From a virus, in IMG/VR virus record IMGVR_UViG_3300024262_000018, positions 49,960 to 113,959 of that record: a stretch of 64,000 nucleotides of DNA; one strand, given 5' to 3'. Positions 8,438 through 16,750 of the stretch are shown here, piece after piece; position 1 is the first letter of the stretch, and every line of letters begins with the position of its first letter. A program made the position numbers and the translations under genes. The notes under the pieces are model-generated. The model was not told where the DNA came from. It did no database searches and worked only from the letters and a program-made list of their open reading frames with translations.

Positions 8438-9182
8438 AATAACTGTTGTAACCGCCGTAGATGACCAACATTTAAATGAGCTATGTTGCTCCTTTAAAAC
8501 TTGGCTTAAATTTTTTCCAGATTTTTTCAAGAATAATCCTTATGTTATAATGTATGATACTTCACAGGTTAAAGATACCGATCCTAGATTTAATATACTT
8601 TCTAGCTTAGATGTCACACTTATTCCCTGGGAAGATTCTAAAAATATATACGCAAATCAAAGAGAAAAGATGCTAACCTCTTTAGTTGTCTGTCCAGGAC
8701 AACATGTAAAAACTAAGTGGTATCTTAAATTGGATACAGACACCCTAGCTGTAGAGACAAAAGACTGGATTAAACAGGAATGGTTTACCGATGATATAAA
8801 AATAATAGGAAGCCCCTGGGGTTACACAAAACCCCCCGATGCAATAGATATACTAGACGAATGGGGAGATAGCATTCCTGAGATTAGTGAGCATCCTAGG
8901 CTAAACTTGCATCCGAATCCAGGATCTAGTTTAGTTAGTCATTCAAGACTAGTAACGTGGGTGTCTTTTTGTCAAACCGAATGGACAAAGTACATATCAT
9001 CTTTTGTAGAAAGAGAAGATGGAGAATATAAGTTACCAGTAGCATCGCAAGATACCTATTTGATTTATATTGCCCAAAGAATGAAGTATGAATATTTAAA
9101 AATTAAATTTAAACGTCTAGGATGGAGTCATATTTCTAGATATCGTAAACTAAAAAGGACATGCGAAGAACTATGTCGATAA
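8430..9182 (+). CDS. GT-A-like glycosyltransferase
   Basis: 250 aa. The N-terminus (ITVVTAVDDQHLNELCCSF) resembles the first Rossmann strand of nucleotide-sugar transferases. WYLKLDTDTLAV near residue 107 supplies a DxD motif. Between residues 125 and 170 it has PWGYTKPPD and HPNPGSS segments. Overlaps both neighbours by short stretches. Donor and acceptor cannot be read from sequence. Confidence 0.55.
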   Translation: MDKITVVTAVDDQHLNELCCSFKTWLKFFPDFFKNNPYVIMYDTSQVKDTDPRFNILSSLDVTLIPWEDSKNIYANQREKMLTSLVVCPGQHVKTKWYLKLDTDTLAVETKDWIKQEWFTDDIKIIGSPWGYTKPPDAIDILDEWGDSIPEISEHPRLNLHPNPGSSLVSHSRLVTWVSFCQTEWTKYISSFVEREDGEYKLPVASQDTYLIYIAQRMKYEYLKIKFKRLGWSHISRYRKLKRTCEELCR

Positions 9183-9979
9183 ATCCTACAATCGAAATTT
9201 CTGTTCAAATGTTTGAATTCCAAAAGCGTTTTTGGTGGATGCTGTCATCTTTAATACAGCAAAAATCTTGGTTAGGTTTTTCAGTGCCAAAAATAAATGT
9301 CAAGATTTCGGCAATGTCTTTAAAAGATAGATTCGCCCCATTAACACAAAAAATGATAAAAACTTTTGAGGGACTAATTGATATTTCTGTTAAAGAATAT
9401 ACAGATCCAGAGATTTTCGGAAATCGAGGACTGACCAGAAGTTATGATATTCAAGAGACAAAATCAGATTGGTTATTCTTTACAGACGCAGACATGATCT
9501 TTCATCCAGAATTCTTTTCTGAAATCGCTGCCGATTATTTGGAGCAGTGGCAAGGAACAGGCAAGATAATTACATCACCGAGGATAAATGTTCCAGCAGA
9601 AACGGCTTATAGGTTGGCGAATGATTTTAATTATGACTGCTCGGCTCCAGTTCCAGGGGCGTTTAAAACCTGTTGGGATTTAAAAGGAGATTATTCATGC
9701 AAGGGTAGAGCTCCAGGAGCGGGCTATTTTCAACTAATAGAAGTAAAATATTTGAAAGATAACAAAATAACTTATTGTGATAGAAAAAGAGACAGGAACT
9801 TGTTCCATCAGAACGGTAATAAGTTTATCTCTGATAAAGTGTTCAGGAGAAAATTAAACGGAACGATTGTCATGAAAAAGCCTAAAGATGAACTAGGTAG
9901 TCGAGATATACTAAAACCACTGTTGCATTTAAACCATTGGAGAAAATGCGATTTGGAATGGACTGATGAGGGACGGTAA
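9173..9979 (+). CDS. Glycosyltransferase, GT2/GT27-like
   Basis: 268 aa from ATG 9173; an ATG at 9161 is also in frame but its GGA would be too close. The catalytic region shows NRGLTRSYDIQ then WLFFTDADMIFHPEFF, the DxD motif and following acidic residues of inverting GT-A enzymes. A C-terminal APGAGYFQLIEVKYLK and DRNLFHQNGNK fit the acceptor-side loop. Overlaps the preceding gene. Part of the same operon. Confidence 0.6.
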   Translation: MSINPTIEISVQMFEFQKRFWWMLSSLIQQKSWLGFSVPKINVKISAMSLKDRFAPLTQKMIKTFEGLIDISVKEYTDPEIFGNRGLTRSYDIQETKSDWLFFTDADMIFHPEFFSEIAADYLEQWQGTGKIITSPRINVPAETAYRLANDFNYDCSAPVPGAFKTCWDLKGDYSCKGRAPGAGYFQLIEVKYLKDNKITYCDRKRDRNLFHQNGNKFISDKVFRRKLNGTIVMKKPKDELGSRDILKPLLHLNHWRKCDLEWTDEGR

Positions 9980-9983
9980 TATT

Positions 9984-10370
9984 ATGATATTCACCGTAGG
10001 ATATCACAATATAAGCCGTAAAGATTTAAAAGATAAGGTAAACGAAAAAGATGCCGCTATTATCGATATTCGATATATCCCATTCTCTAGAAATCTTTTC
10101 TGGACACAAGATCAATTGCAGGAAGTCTTTGGGTCGAGGTATTATCATATTAAGCAGCTAGGAAATGTTAATTATAAGATTAAAAATTCATTCAAAATAT
10201 CAGACATAAATGCCGGTCTAGAATCCTTATCTCCAATATTAGAAAAATATAAAAATATCTTTCTATTGTGTGCCTGTAAGGATTTAAAAACTTGTCATCG
10301 CCTCATAATCGCTGAAGAAATAAAAAATAAATTAAACATCGAATACGAAGAATTTGATATGGACTCATGA
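9984..10370 (+). CDS. DUF488 family protein
   Basis: 129 aa from ATG 9984. The start IFTVGYHNISRKDLKDKV, the AIIDIRYIPFSRN segment and the C-terminal LLCACKDLKTCHRLIIAEEI are the family hallmarks: an N-terminal Gly-Tyr, the D-x-R, and Cys residues beside CHR. DUF488 proteins are small conserved proteins of unknown activity; the Cys/His/Arg set suggests a chemical role. The stop overlaps the next start by 4 bases. Its place among glycosyltransferases suggests a link to sugar or base modification. Confidence 0.7.
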   Translation: MIFTVGYHNISRKDLKDKVNEKDAAIIDIRYIPFSRNLFWTQDQLQEVFGSRYYHIKQLGNVNYKIKNSFKISDINAGLESLSPILEKYKNIFLLCACKDLKTCHRLIIAEEIKNKLNIEYEEFDMDS

Positions 10371-11338
10371 TCCTAAAAAATAACAAATCTATAAGTCAAA
10401 AGATAGACAAGAAACACAGGCGAGATAGGAGTACTCAAAACTCTCTTGTTTTGCCCTCGACTTATCGAAAAAATCCTAATTTTGAATTCATTAAGAATAA
10501 TTTAGTAAATAGCAAATTGTTCTCAGAAATAAGTTACCAAAAGCTACTAACGGCAAAGCATAGACAGACAATTAAAGTTAATGATGTGACTTGCGTTATA
10601 GACGGCATAGATAGCCCGAGTATAGAACTAGAAGATCTGCGAACAGATAAGATTTTTGAAAACGTAAATTTCATTTTTGTTTTGCAGTTCTGTGCAGCTA
10701 AGGCTGAACATTACGCATATCTAAGTAAGAAATCTGGCATCAATATACTCCCATTAATATATGGTACAAGTGGTCGTTTTTCTATAAGACAATTCAATTG
10801 GAGAAAAACTAATCATAAGTATTTGGCCCATTTCGGATTTGGAGTTTCGGTCCAAAAACATAGAAAAAAATGGATAGCAAAAGCTAAACAAAACGGTAAT
10901 TTTCTAGTTAGTTACACTAGCGGAAAGATTTTCGCAGAAGCTCTTAAGGATTGCAAATGGGGAGTTTCTTTAAAGGGCTCTGGAGTCCGACATGATGGCA
11001 AATGTTATAGAGAAGCCGAATTTTTATCATGCGGAATGCCCTTAGCCCTAGACTATCAGCCTAGCTATTCTTTTCCGTTTCTTCCTAATGTTCACTATTT
11101 ATACTTAGATAGCCCGTCAATGCTAGATGACCTAGACAAAATAGATCCAGAACCTTTTGCGAAGCGGTCAAAAGCGCTTTGGAGGAACTATTACTGTCCG
11201 TCAACATTTACTAATTTATTTTTATCTATTCTTTATGATGAAGATTATAGGGCTTCAATACCGAATTTCTGGCCTGGTAGCAAAAAAACAAGATCTACGA
11301 TCAAATTAGAAAAAATAAGGTTTAAGAAAAATGGATAA
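10367..11338 (+). CDS. GT-B/exostosin-like glycosyltransferase
   Basis: 323 aa. The C-terminal half contains ALKDCKWGVSLKGSG, GKCYREAEFLSCGMPLAL and NVHYLYLDSP. The R-E-A-E-F-L-S-C-G-M-P block matches the donor-binding helix of GT-B enzymes (E-x7-E-like, with a G-x-P after it), as in exostosin/GT47-like proteins. The N-terminal half shows no clear motif beyond a basic tail. Starts within the DUF488 stop and overlaps the next gene by 8 bases, making it the last gene of the glycan operon. Confidence 0.5.
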   Translation: MILKNNKSISQKIDKKHRRDRSTQNSLVLPSTYRKNPNFEFIKNNLVNSKLFSEISYQKLLTAKHRQTIKVNDVTCVIDGIDSPSIELEDLRTDKIFENVNFIFVLQFCAAKAEHYAYLSKKSGINILPLIYGTSGRFSIRQFNWRKTNHKYLAHFGFGVSVQKHRKKWIAKAKQNGNFLVSYTSGKIFAEALKDCKWGVSLKGSGVRHDGKCYREAEFLSCGMPLALDYQPSYSFPFLPNVHYLYLDSPSMLDDLDKIDPEPFAKRSKALWRNYYCPSTFTNLFLSILYDEDYRASIPNFWPGSKKTRSTIKLEKIRFKKNG

Positions 11339-12395
11339 AAAAAACAGTGATATCGGACAAAAACTTATCGCTCTCAACTTTAGACCACCAGAAGATGGAA
11401 ATATAGAATATAATATAAGTAGGACATTCACTAAAGATAAATTTGTTATTATCCAGGTTGCAGATACTGGTAATAAATTTTCAGAGATCTTACTATATAA
11501 AAATATATCTTTAGCGGATATAGCTTCTAAAAATACTTTATCATCATTATATGGAAAAAATTTGATAGCTAGGTTTGTGAATAGCGAAGAAGGATGGTTA
11601 TTGGCTATTCATTGTTGTAATAAACTACCAGAAGACGATAAAGCGAATAATATTTATACAAACGGCATTATGCTGGCTCCAAACGGTGATGTGATGTGTA
11701 GATGCGGAAAAGATCGTATTAAATGGTATCTAAAAAAGGGATTAGCTAAATTAGAAAGTGATGATCCCCCAACTATAAGATTAAACTTTGAGCCAGAAGC
11801 TCATGGAAAGAAAGATGATCCGTACTATTTACAAGAAATAAAAAATCAGTGCGTTATTTGTGGTGCTGTTCAAGACTTATCTAAACATCATGTAATTCCC
11901 TACTGTTTTCGCAAATTCTTTCCAAAAGAAGTAAAAGAAAATAGCTCGCACGATGTCCTCTTACTTTGCAGAGATCATCATAATAAATATGAAAAAGAAG
12001 CTGATAAATTAAAAAAAGAATTAGCAAAAAAGTATAAATGTAATTTCTCCGGCACAATAAAAATTGATTTAAATTTAAAAAAAATAAAAGACGCCGCAAT
12101 CGCGTTACTAAAAAGAGACAACGAGATGTCGGCATCTACAATAAGGAAACTCAAACAAAAAATTAAAAAGCACTATAAAAGACAAAAATTTTCCGCGAAA
12201 GATCTAGAGAGTGCCGCCAAAATAAAGTATAGAATTAAAAGCGAAGATCGTCTTGCCTACGGAGAGCATGTAATTCGTTCTATTGGCTCTCTAGACGATT
12301 TTATGATTATGTGGAGAAAACACTTCGTAGAGTTAATGAGCCCAAAATTCTTACCAGAATATTGGGATATCAATAAAAAAATAACCAGAAACTGA
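11331..12395 (+). CDS. HNH-domain protein resembling the C-terminal region of EXD2
   Basis: 354 aa. Residues around 100-150 read NGIMLAPNGDVMCRCGKDR, KWYLKKGLAKL and PPTIRLNFEP. These are followed near 170-220 by a zinc/HNH-like block: CVICGAVQDLSKHHVIPYCF, FPKEVKENSSHDVLLLC and RDHHNKYE. From memory this order (blocks of similar wording, then C-x-x-C, HH-x-I/V-P, SHD-x-x-LLC) is that of the region after the exonuclease domain in EXD2/EXDL2 proteins. The DnaQ-like exonuclease domain itself is missing. The C-terminal 130 residues are Lys-rich helices. Nuclease activity is inferred from the HNH residues only. Confidence 0.55.
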   Translation: MDKKNSDIGQKLIALNFRPPEDGNIEYNISRTFTKDKFVIIQVADTGNKFSEILLYKNISLADIASKNTLSSLYGKNLIARFVNSEEGWLLAIHCCNKLPEDDKANNIYTNGIMLAPNGDVMCRCGKDRIKWYLKKGLAKLESDDPPTIRLNFEPEAHGKKDDPYYLQEIKNQCVICGAVQDLSKHHVIPYCFRKFFPKEVKENSSHDVLLLCRDHHNKYEKEADKLKKELAKKYKCNFSGTIKIDLNLKKIKDAAIALLKRDNEMSASTIRKLKQKIKKHYKRQKFSAKDLESAAKIKYRIKSEDRLAYGEHVIRSIGSLDDFMIMWRKHFVELMSPKFLPEYWDINKKITRN

Positions 12396-12413
12396 ATAAA
12401 AAAGGAGAAAACA

Positions 12414-12821
12414 ATGGTTCCATTACGCCGCAAAGAAATTTATCAATCAGATGACGGACGCTATGTCGAGGTCTTTACGAAAATTAATGAAATCGGCGAA
12501 ACAAAAGAGCCAGGAGAAGTCGGTGATAACGAGCAACCCGAGTATTCTCCTGCTGAACAAGTTTTTGTTGGTGTTGCCCACATTCCTGTCGGTCCAACCG
12601 TAAAAGAAATTAAATTTGAGATCCCCGAGGCCACGACAATAGAAGATGCTTTTGATAAGTATCACGATATAGCATACGGTGCTGCTCAAGAATTTATGAA
12701 GATGTTGCAAGAGAATATGTCAAAGCAACAATCAAAAATTGTAACCGCAGACGCCACCGCGTTAGCGGGGATAGATCAACTTTCTAAACAAAATAACGGA
12801 AAGCCAACCATAATCGTTTAA
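12414..12821 (+). CDS. Hypothetical protein
   Basis: 135 aa, with a strong AAAAGGAG before the ATG. Acidic middle with a strand-rich N-terminus and a helix (DAFDKYHDIAYGAAQEFMKM) near residues 80-105. No family recognised. The good ribosome-binding site suggests it is well expressed. Directly upstream of the MKIRNGF tandem genes. Confidence 0.55.
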   Translation: MVPLRRKEIYQSDDGRYVEVFTKINEIGETKEPGEVGDNEQPEYSPAEQVFVGVAHIPVGPTVKEIKFEIPEATTIEDAFDKYHDIAYGAAQEFMKMLQENMSKQQSKIVTADATALAGIDQLSKQNNGKPTIIV

Positions 12822-12835
12822 AAGGAATCCCCAAA

Positions 12836-13183
12836 ATGAAAATAAGAAACGGATTTGTCTCAAATAGTAGTAGCGCAAGCTTTTGTATTGTAAAAAGCGA
12901 CCTAACACCTCTACAGCTTGATATGATCCGTAATGGGGAGAAATACTTAAATATTATGACAGATGCTCGATATCTTGATTTTTATAATAAAGATGATTAT
13001 TGGGATATCTGTGAAGATCTTGAAGAAATCAAGGGGCATACCACAATAGATAATTTTGATATGCGTAGCTATTTAACCTATATCGGCGTTGAAAGTTCTT
13101 ATATCAAATGGTTTGATGTTATAGGCACAAATAGATATGGAGAAGATGCTCTATATAAAAAGGATAATGAAAATGAAGATTAG
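12836..13183 (+). CDS. MKIRNGFVSNSSS-motif protein, copy 1
   Basis: 115 aa. It opens with MKIRNGFVSNSSSASF, shared with the next two genes while the rest differs. The remainder is acidic (RYLDFYNKDDYWDICEDL). I recall similar openings on many unnamed phage and bacterial proteins, but the role of the motif is unknown. It ends in TAG, and the next gene starts 11 bases inside its end. Confidence 0.65.
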   Translation: MKIRNGFVSNSSSASFCIVKSDLTPLQLDMIRNGEKYLNIMTDARYLDFYNKDDYWDICEDLEEIKGHTTIDNFDMRSYLTYIGVESSYIKWFDVIGTNRYGEDALYKKDNENED

Positions 13184-13709
13184 GAACGGTTTCGTAAGTA
13201 ATTCCAGTAGTTCTAGTTTTATTATATCTAGGGATGCGTATGATGACATTTTTGAAGTCGCCATAGAAATGATAGGCCAAAGAGAGTGGGCGGGTGACGA
13301 AGAATTGATAAAAAAAATAAAAATGGCTAAAGAATCCGGAGAATATGCTCTTAATGCTCCTTTAGCTTTTGACTCGTGTAATTATAATACTTTTATAATT
13401 CAAGAACATGACATAGAGAGCGGAAAAGAAGTTTATCATATTACCACTTGTCACAACCATCCATTCGAACTTAGGGGCGAAGTTGGCGGTGGAGGCGGTG
13501 AAGATGATGGAGATAATATCTGTGAAAAATATTATTTCTGGTGGCCAGAATATGATATACTAGCCAAGACCGCTACTCCTAAAGAAATAGAGAATGCTAA
13601 AATTTCTAAAGAAAACTACCATTTTTGCGAAAAACATTATTATGATTATCTAATGTTAAGAAATAAAAAAATTATTTGCCCCAAATGCGAGCAGGAGAAG
13701 AAAAAATGA
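13173..13709 (+). CDS. MKIRNGFVSNSSS-motif protein, copy 2
   Basis: 178 aa from ATG 13173, which aligns the motif with copies 1 and 3. The frame is open further upstream but those codons belong to copy 1. After the shared N-terminus come an acidic Gly-rich loop (EVGGGGGED, near residue 105) and a C-terminal pair of CxxC-like motifs ending CPKCEQEKKK, suggesting a metal knuckle. The stop overlaps the next ATG (ATGA). Confidence 0.65.
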   Translation: MKIRNGFVSNSSSSSFIISRDAYDDIFEVAIEMIGQREWAGDEELIKKIKMAKESGEYALNAPLAFDSCNYNTFIIQEHDIESGKEVYHITTCHNHPFELRGEVGGGGGEDDGDNICEKYYFWWPEYDILAKTATPKEIENAKISKENYHFCEKHYYDYLMLRNKKIICPKCEQEKKK

Positions 13710-14101
13710 AAATTAGAAATGGTTTCGTGTCGAACTCAAGCAGTTCAAGCTTTTGCCTCTATGGAGCTTGCCTCGATAAAGGAGAAATGCTTGAAATTAA
13801 ATTTAAAGATACAAAAAATAAAGAAGATTACGACGAGTATGATGACGACGAAGAGTTCGGTGACAATTGGGAAAGGCTAGAAAAAGCCCTCCATGAATTT
13901 AATTTGTCTGGGGAGGGGGACTATGACTGGACGGATATATACATAGGAAGAAGTTGGACTAAAATAAAAGATGAAGAAACTGCCAGACAATTTAAAGATA
14001 ATATAGAAAAAGATATAAAAGCCTTCTTTCACACATATCTACCAAACTCTGAACAAATAATAGAATATGGAACATATGAAGAAGCATGGTATCCTAGTTA
14101 A
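13706..14101 (+). CDS. MKIRNGFVSNSSS-motif protein, copy 3
   Basis: 131 aa from ATG 13706. Shared N-terminal motif followed by a strongly acidic body (DEYDDDEEFGDNWE). No catalytic motif. Third of three tandem genes that keep the first 17 residues but differ afterwards, pointing to selection on the N-terminus. Confidence 0.65.
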   Translation: MKIRNGFVSNSSSSSFCLYGACLDKGEMLEIKFKDTKNKEDYDEYDDDEEFGDNWERLEKALHEFNLSGEGDYDWTDIYIGRSWTKIKDEETARQFKDNIEKDIKAFFHTYLPNSEQIIEYGTYEEAWYPS

Positions 14102-14122
14102 AAAATATAGGAGAATTTAAAA

Positions 14123-14923
14123 ATGAGTAAAATTGACCTTTTGCTGATTGACCCTCAGGTTTCTTTCTGCGATCCCCAAAAAGGGGAACTTTATGTTAAA
14201 GGAGCAGATAAGGATATGGAACGCTTGGCAACGATGATCAAGCGAGTTAAATCCAAGATTGATGATATCCACGTAACGGTAGACTCTCACCACTATGTAG
14301 ATGTCGCCCATCCTGTCTTTTGGAAAAATAGTGCTGGACAGAATCCAAGCCCATTCACCATCATAACATCGGATGATGTCAGAAATGGGGTTTGGAATCC
14401 AACTAATTTAAGTTGGAGAGCCAGAATGATCAGCTATGTCGAATCTCTAGAGAAGGGCGGAAAGTATCCGCTATGTATCTGGCCTCCTCACTGTATGATA
14501 GGCAGCGAAGGACACAATATATATCCAGTACTGTTCGATGCACTGCTTGAATGGGAAAAAGATTTTGCTATGGTAGATTATGTTACCAAGGGAAGTAATG
14601 TTTTTACAGAGCATTATTCAATTTTTAGAGCAGAAGTTGTAGATCCTTCTGACGCAACAACCCAAATAAATACAAGACTGGTTAACACTCTTATGGAGTC
14701 AGATATCATAGTTATTGCCGGGGAAGCCAGTTCCCACTGTTTAAGAAATTCTGGTCTAGATCTTGTTGATCTATTTAATGATGATTCTTATGTTAGCAAA
14801 ATTATTTTACTAACTGATGCCTGTAGTCCAGTCCCCGGATTTGAACAACAAGAAAAAGATTTTATCAAAGTTATGACAGATAGGGGAATGAAAACATCGA
14901 CAACCACTGAGTTCTTATCTTAA
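14123..14923 (+). CDS. Nicotinamidase / isochorismatase-family hydrolase
   Basis: 266 aa. The cysteine-hydrolase triad can be assigned: Asp10 in DLLLIDPQVSF, Lys in MVDYVTKGSN, and Cys in GEASSHCLRNSGLDL. Metal-site residues occur in HVTVDSHHYVDVAH, and IWPPHCMIGS resembles the W-P-x-H-C segment of PncA enzymes. Nicotinamidase converts nicotinamide to nicotinate for NAD re-synthesis. It has its own ribosome-binding site (AGGAG). With the NADAR and macro-domain genes it suggests the phage protects or rebuilds NAD during infection. A pterin or isochorismate substrate is less likely given the metal site. Confidence 0.75.
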   Translation: MSKIDLLLIDPQVSFCDPQKGELYVKGADKDMERLATMIKRVKSKIDDIHVTVDSHHYVDVAHPVFWKNSAGQNPSPFTIITSDDVRNGVWNPTNLSWRARMISYVESLEKGGKYPLCIWPPHCMIGSEGHNIYPVLFDALLEWEKDFAMVDYVTKGSNVFTEHYSIFRAEVVDPSDATTQINTRLVNTLMESDIIVIAGEASSHCLRNSGLDLVDLFNDDSYVSKIILLTDACSPVPGFEQQEKDFIKVMTDRGMKTSTTTEFLS

Positions 14924-15654
14924 TTAGGCAATTTAATAGCAGCCCACCCCTGGCAACTTTTTCTATATCCCTTTGCCACACGGCACAAGTTGCTATAGTG
15001 TATGGAGTTATCTCTACAAAATTGTTTTAAATTGTGCACTATAAAAATTTTTCCGACAACAGAAGTAAGTTTCCATAATTGAGATTTGGTATTCGCCATT
15101 TTTGTTATAGTTTCTTTTTTATGTTTTTTACCCTTCCAAGATGGAGGAACTCTTCCAGATCTTTTCATTAACTCAGACATGTTCTTTTTCCATTCTTGTG
15201 TGCGAGGGGGCTTTTTAACTCCAGTGCGTATTCTACTCAATTTATTTTTTGTTTCTTCTGTGTGGCGTTTTCCGGTAAAATTATTTGGATGCGTTTCTAG
15301 CCATTTTCTTCTGCCAATTGAAACCTTTTTCTTTGATTCTTCACTCATTTTTCCACCAAGACCGCCCAAACGGCAATTATACCCATTTTTTATGCTATTT
15401 ATTTTTTTTATATAATAAATTTCTTTTTTATCTAATTCTTCTTGATTTTTACAAATGCAAATAATCTTATATAAAAAATTATTTGATCCGTATTTATTAA
15501 AAGCTCTTTCTAACTTTGGTTGATGCTTAACCCAATTATTTTTATAGCAATTCCATCGATGCTTGTAATTCCAACTTTGTCCGATATAACACTTTCCGCT
15601 CGGGCTTACCAATTTATATATAACTCCGATATCCTTCGACTTATATGACATCAT
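14920..15654 (-). CDS. GIY-YIG homing endonuclease with NUMOD repeats
   Basis: 244 aa on the minus strand. GVIYKLVSPSGKCYIGQS gives the GIY-YIG core; the catalytic Arg is in the HRWNCY segment and Glu near EIYYIKKINS. Residues 100-200 contain repeated NUMOD-like basic motifs (KRHTEETKNKLSRIRTG, KKHKKETITKM), and the C-terminus is a helix-turn-helix ending in a W-A-A-I segment. This is the SegA/I-TevI-type layout. Its end overlaps the nicotinamidase stop by 4 bases; its start overlaps the small HTH gene. A selfish gene inserted against the direction of the neighbours. Confidence 0.85.
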   Translation of the reverse strand: MMSYKSKDIGVIYKLVSPSGKCYIGQSWNYKHRWNCYKNNWVKHQPKLERAFNKYGSNNFLYKIICICKNQEELDKKEIYYIKKINSIKNGYNCRLGGLGGKMSEESKKKVSIGRRKWLETHPNNFTGKRHTEETKNKLSRIRTGVKKPPRTQEWKKNMSELMKRSGRVPPSWKGKKHKKETITKMANTKSQLWKLTSVVGKIFIVHNLKQFCRDNSIHYSNLCRVAKGYRKSCQGWAAIKLPN

Positions 15655-15832
15655 TTTCTCCTCTAAGCATTTTTTCTAATTCTGTTTCGCTGAAAATAAA
15701 CTTATGTGAACTGATCTTATTTCCCTTTAATTTTCCTTCTTGTCTCCATCTGGCTACAGTCCCGATTGCGACATCAAATTTTAATGCAATTTCTTTTGGC
15801 GAATAATATTTTTCATTTCTAATTTCTATCAT
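15641..15832 (-). CDS. Small MerR/excisionase-type helix-turn-helix protein
   Basis: 63 aa, minus strand. YYSPKEIALKFDVAIGTVARW followed by REGKLKG and KFIFSETELEKML is the winged HTH of excisionase/MerR-like small DNA-binding proteins. It overlaps the GIY-YIG start by 14 bases, so the pair forms a two-gene minus-strand unit, and it may regulate the endonuclease. Confidence 0.7.
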   Translation of the reverse strand: MIEIRNEKYYSPKEIALKFDVAIGTVARWRQEGKLKGNKISSHKFIFSETELEKMLRGENDVI

Positions 15833-15996
15833 TTTCTATCTCCCCGTACATCTCTCTATATTCATCTACCGTGTACCAGCACGTTTTCCTCTTTAAAAAA
15901 AATAAAAAACAAAAAGTGGTAAAAAAATATACTATAAAAGCATATTCAATAATCCATTTCAACGACAACTACGTTTATGAATTAAAGGAGAAATAA
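15833..15996. other. Divergent intergenic region
   Basis: About 160 AT-rich bases between the minus-strand HTH/GIY-YIG unit and the plus-strand vWA/PP2C/kinase operon. Outward promoters are expected here. A TATACTATAAAA stretch near 15930-15941 is a possible -10 for the rightward operon, but no convincing -35 was found. AAAGGAG precedes the vWA start. Confidence 0.35.
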
Positions 15997-16749
15997 ATGC
16001 CGAAACTAAATGACCCGTCTTTAGATGCTAAAAACCTTACTGGTTCTCATTATGGATATTCCGCTACTACATTAGAAAATCTAGGAGCGACAGAATATAC
16101 TCTAGCGACGATCCTTGTTGATGTTAGTGGGAGCGTAGGCGGTTTTAAGGGTGAACTAGAGAAGTGTATACAGAGTATTATAGAAGCTTGCAAATCAAGT
16201 CCAAGAGCTAATAATTTACTTGTTAGACTAATCTCTTTTGATGATATCATCGAAGAGATACACGGCTTTAAGATGCTGGACAATTGCAAACCAAATGATT
16301 ATACTGGGATTCTGACTATTCGCGGATCAACTGCATTATTTGATGCGAGTAAAAATGCTATTTTAGCATCGAATGACTATGCCAAAACCTTATACGATAA
16401 TGACTTTTCTGTCAATGGCATTATGTTCATTATTACAGATGGCGGCGATAACGCCTCCACGGCATCGGCTAAAGATGTTGGAAACGCTATTAAACAATGT
16501 GAGTTAGACGAGAAATTAGAGTCATTTATCACGGTTCTGGTTGGCGTTGGAATTAACAAATATTCTACGACATCGGCTTATCTGTCTAATTTTCAAAAAG
16601 ACGCTGGCTTAAGTCAATATGAGCAAATCGACAAGACAGACCCAGATACGTTCGCCAAATTAGCTGGATTCGTATCCAAGAGTATTAGCCTACAATCCAA
16701 ATCTCTTGGAGGATTAAGTTCATCACAACCATGTTTGTTGGATATTTAA
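15997..16749 (+). CDS. vWA domain protein (TerY-like), first gene of a TerY-P-type triad
   Basis: 250 aa. The metal-ion-dependent adhesion site is complete: D42-x-S-x-S (VDVSGSVGG), a Thr in IRGSTALFDASK, and ITDGGDNAS. This size and order fit TerY-type single vWA proteins. The gene is followed after one base by a PP2C phosphatase and then a kinase, the arrangement called the TerY-P triad in tellurium-resistance-linked stress systems. vWA proteins of this class are thought to be phospho-regulated scaffolds. Strong AAAGGAG upstream. Confidence 0.8.
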   Translation: MPKLNDPSLDAKNLTGSHYGYSATTLENLGATEYTLATILVDVSGSVGGFKGELEKCIQSIIEACKSSPRANNLLVRLISFDDIIEEIHGFKMLDNCKPNDYTGILTIRGSTALFDASKNAILASNDYAKTLYDNDFSVNGIMFIITDGGDNASTASAKDVGNAIKQCELDEKLESFITVLVGVGINKYSTTSAYLSNFQKDAGLSQYEQIDKTDPDTFAKLAGFVSKSISLQSKSLGGLSSSQPCLLDI

Positions 16750-16750
16750 T

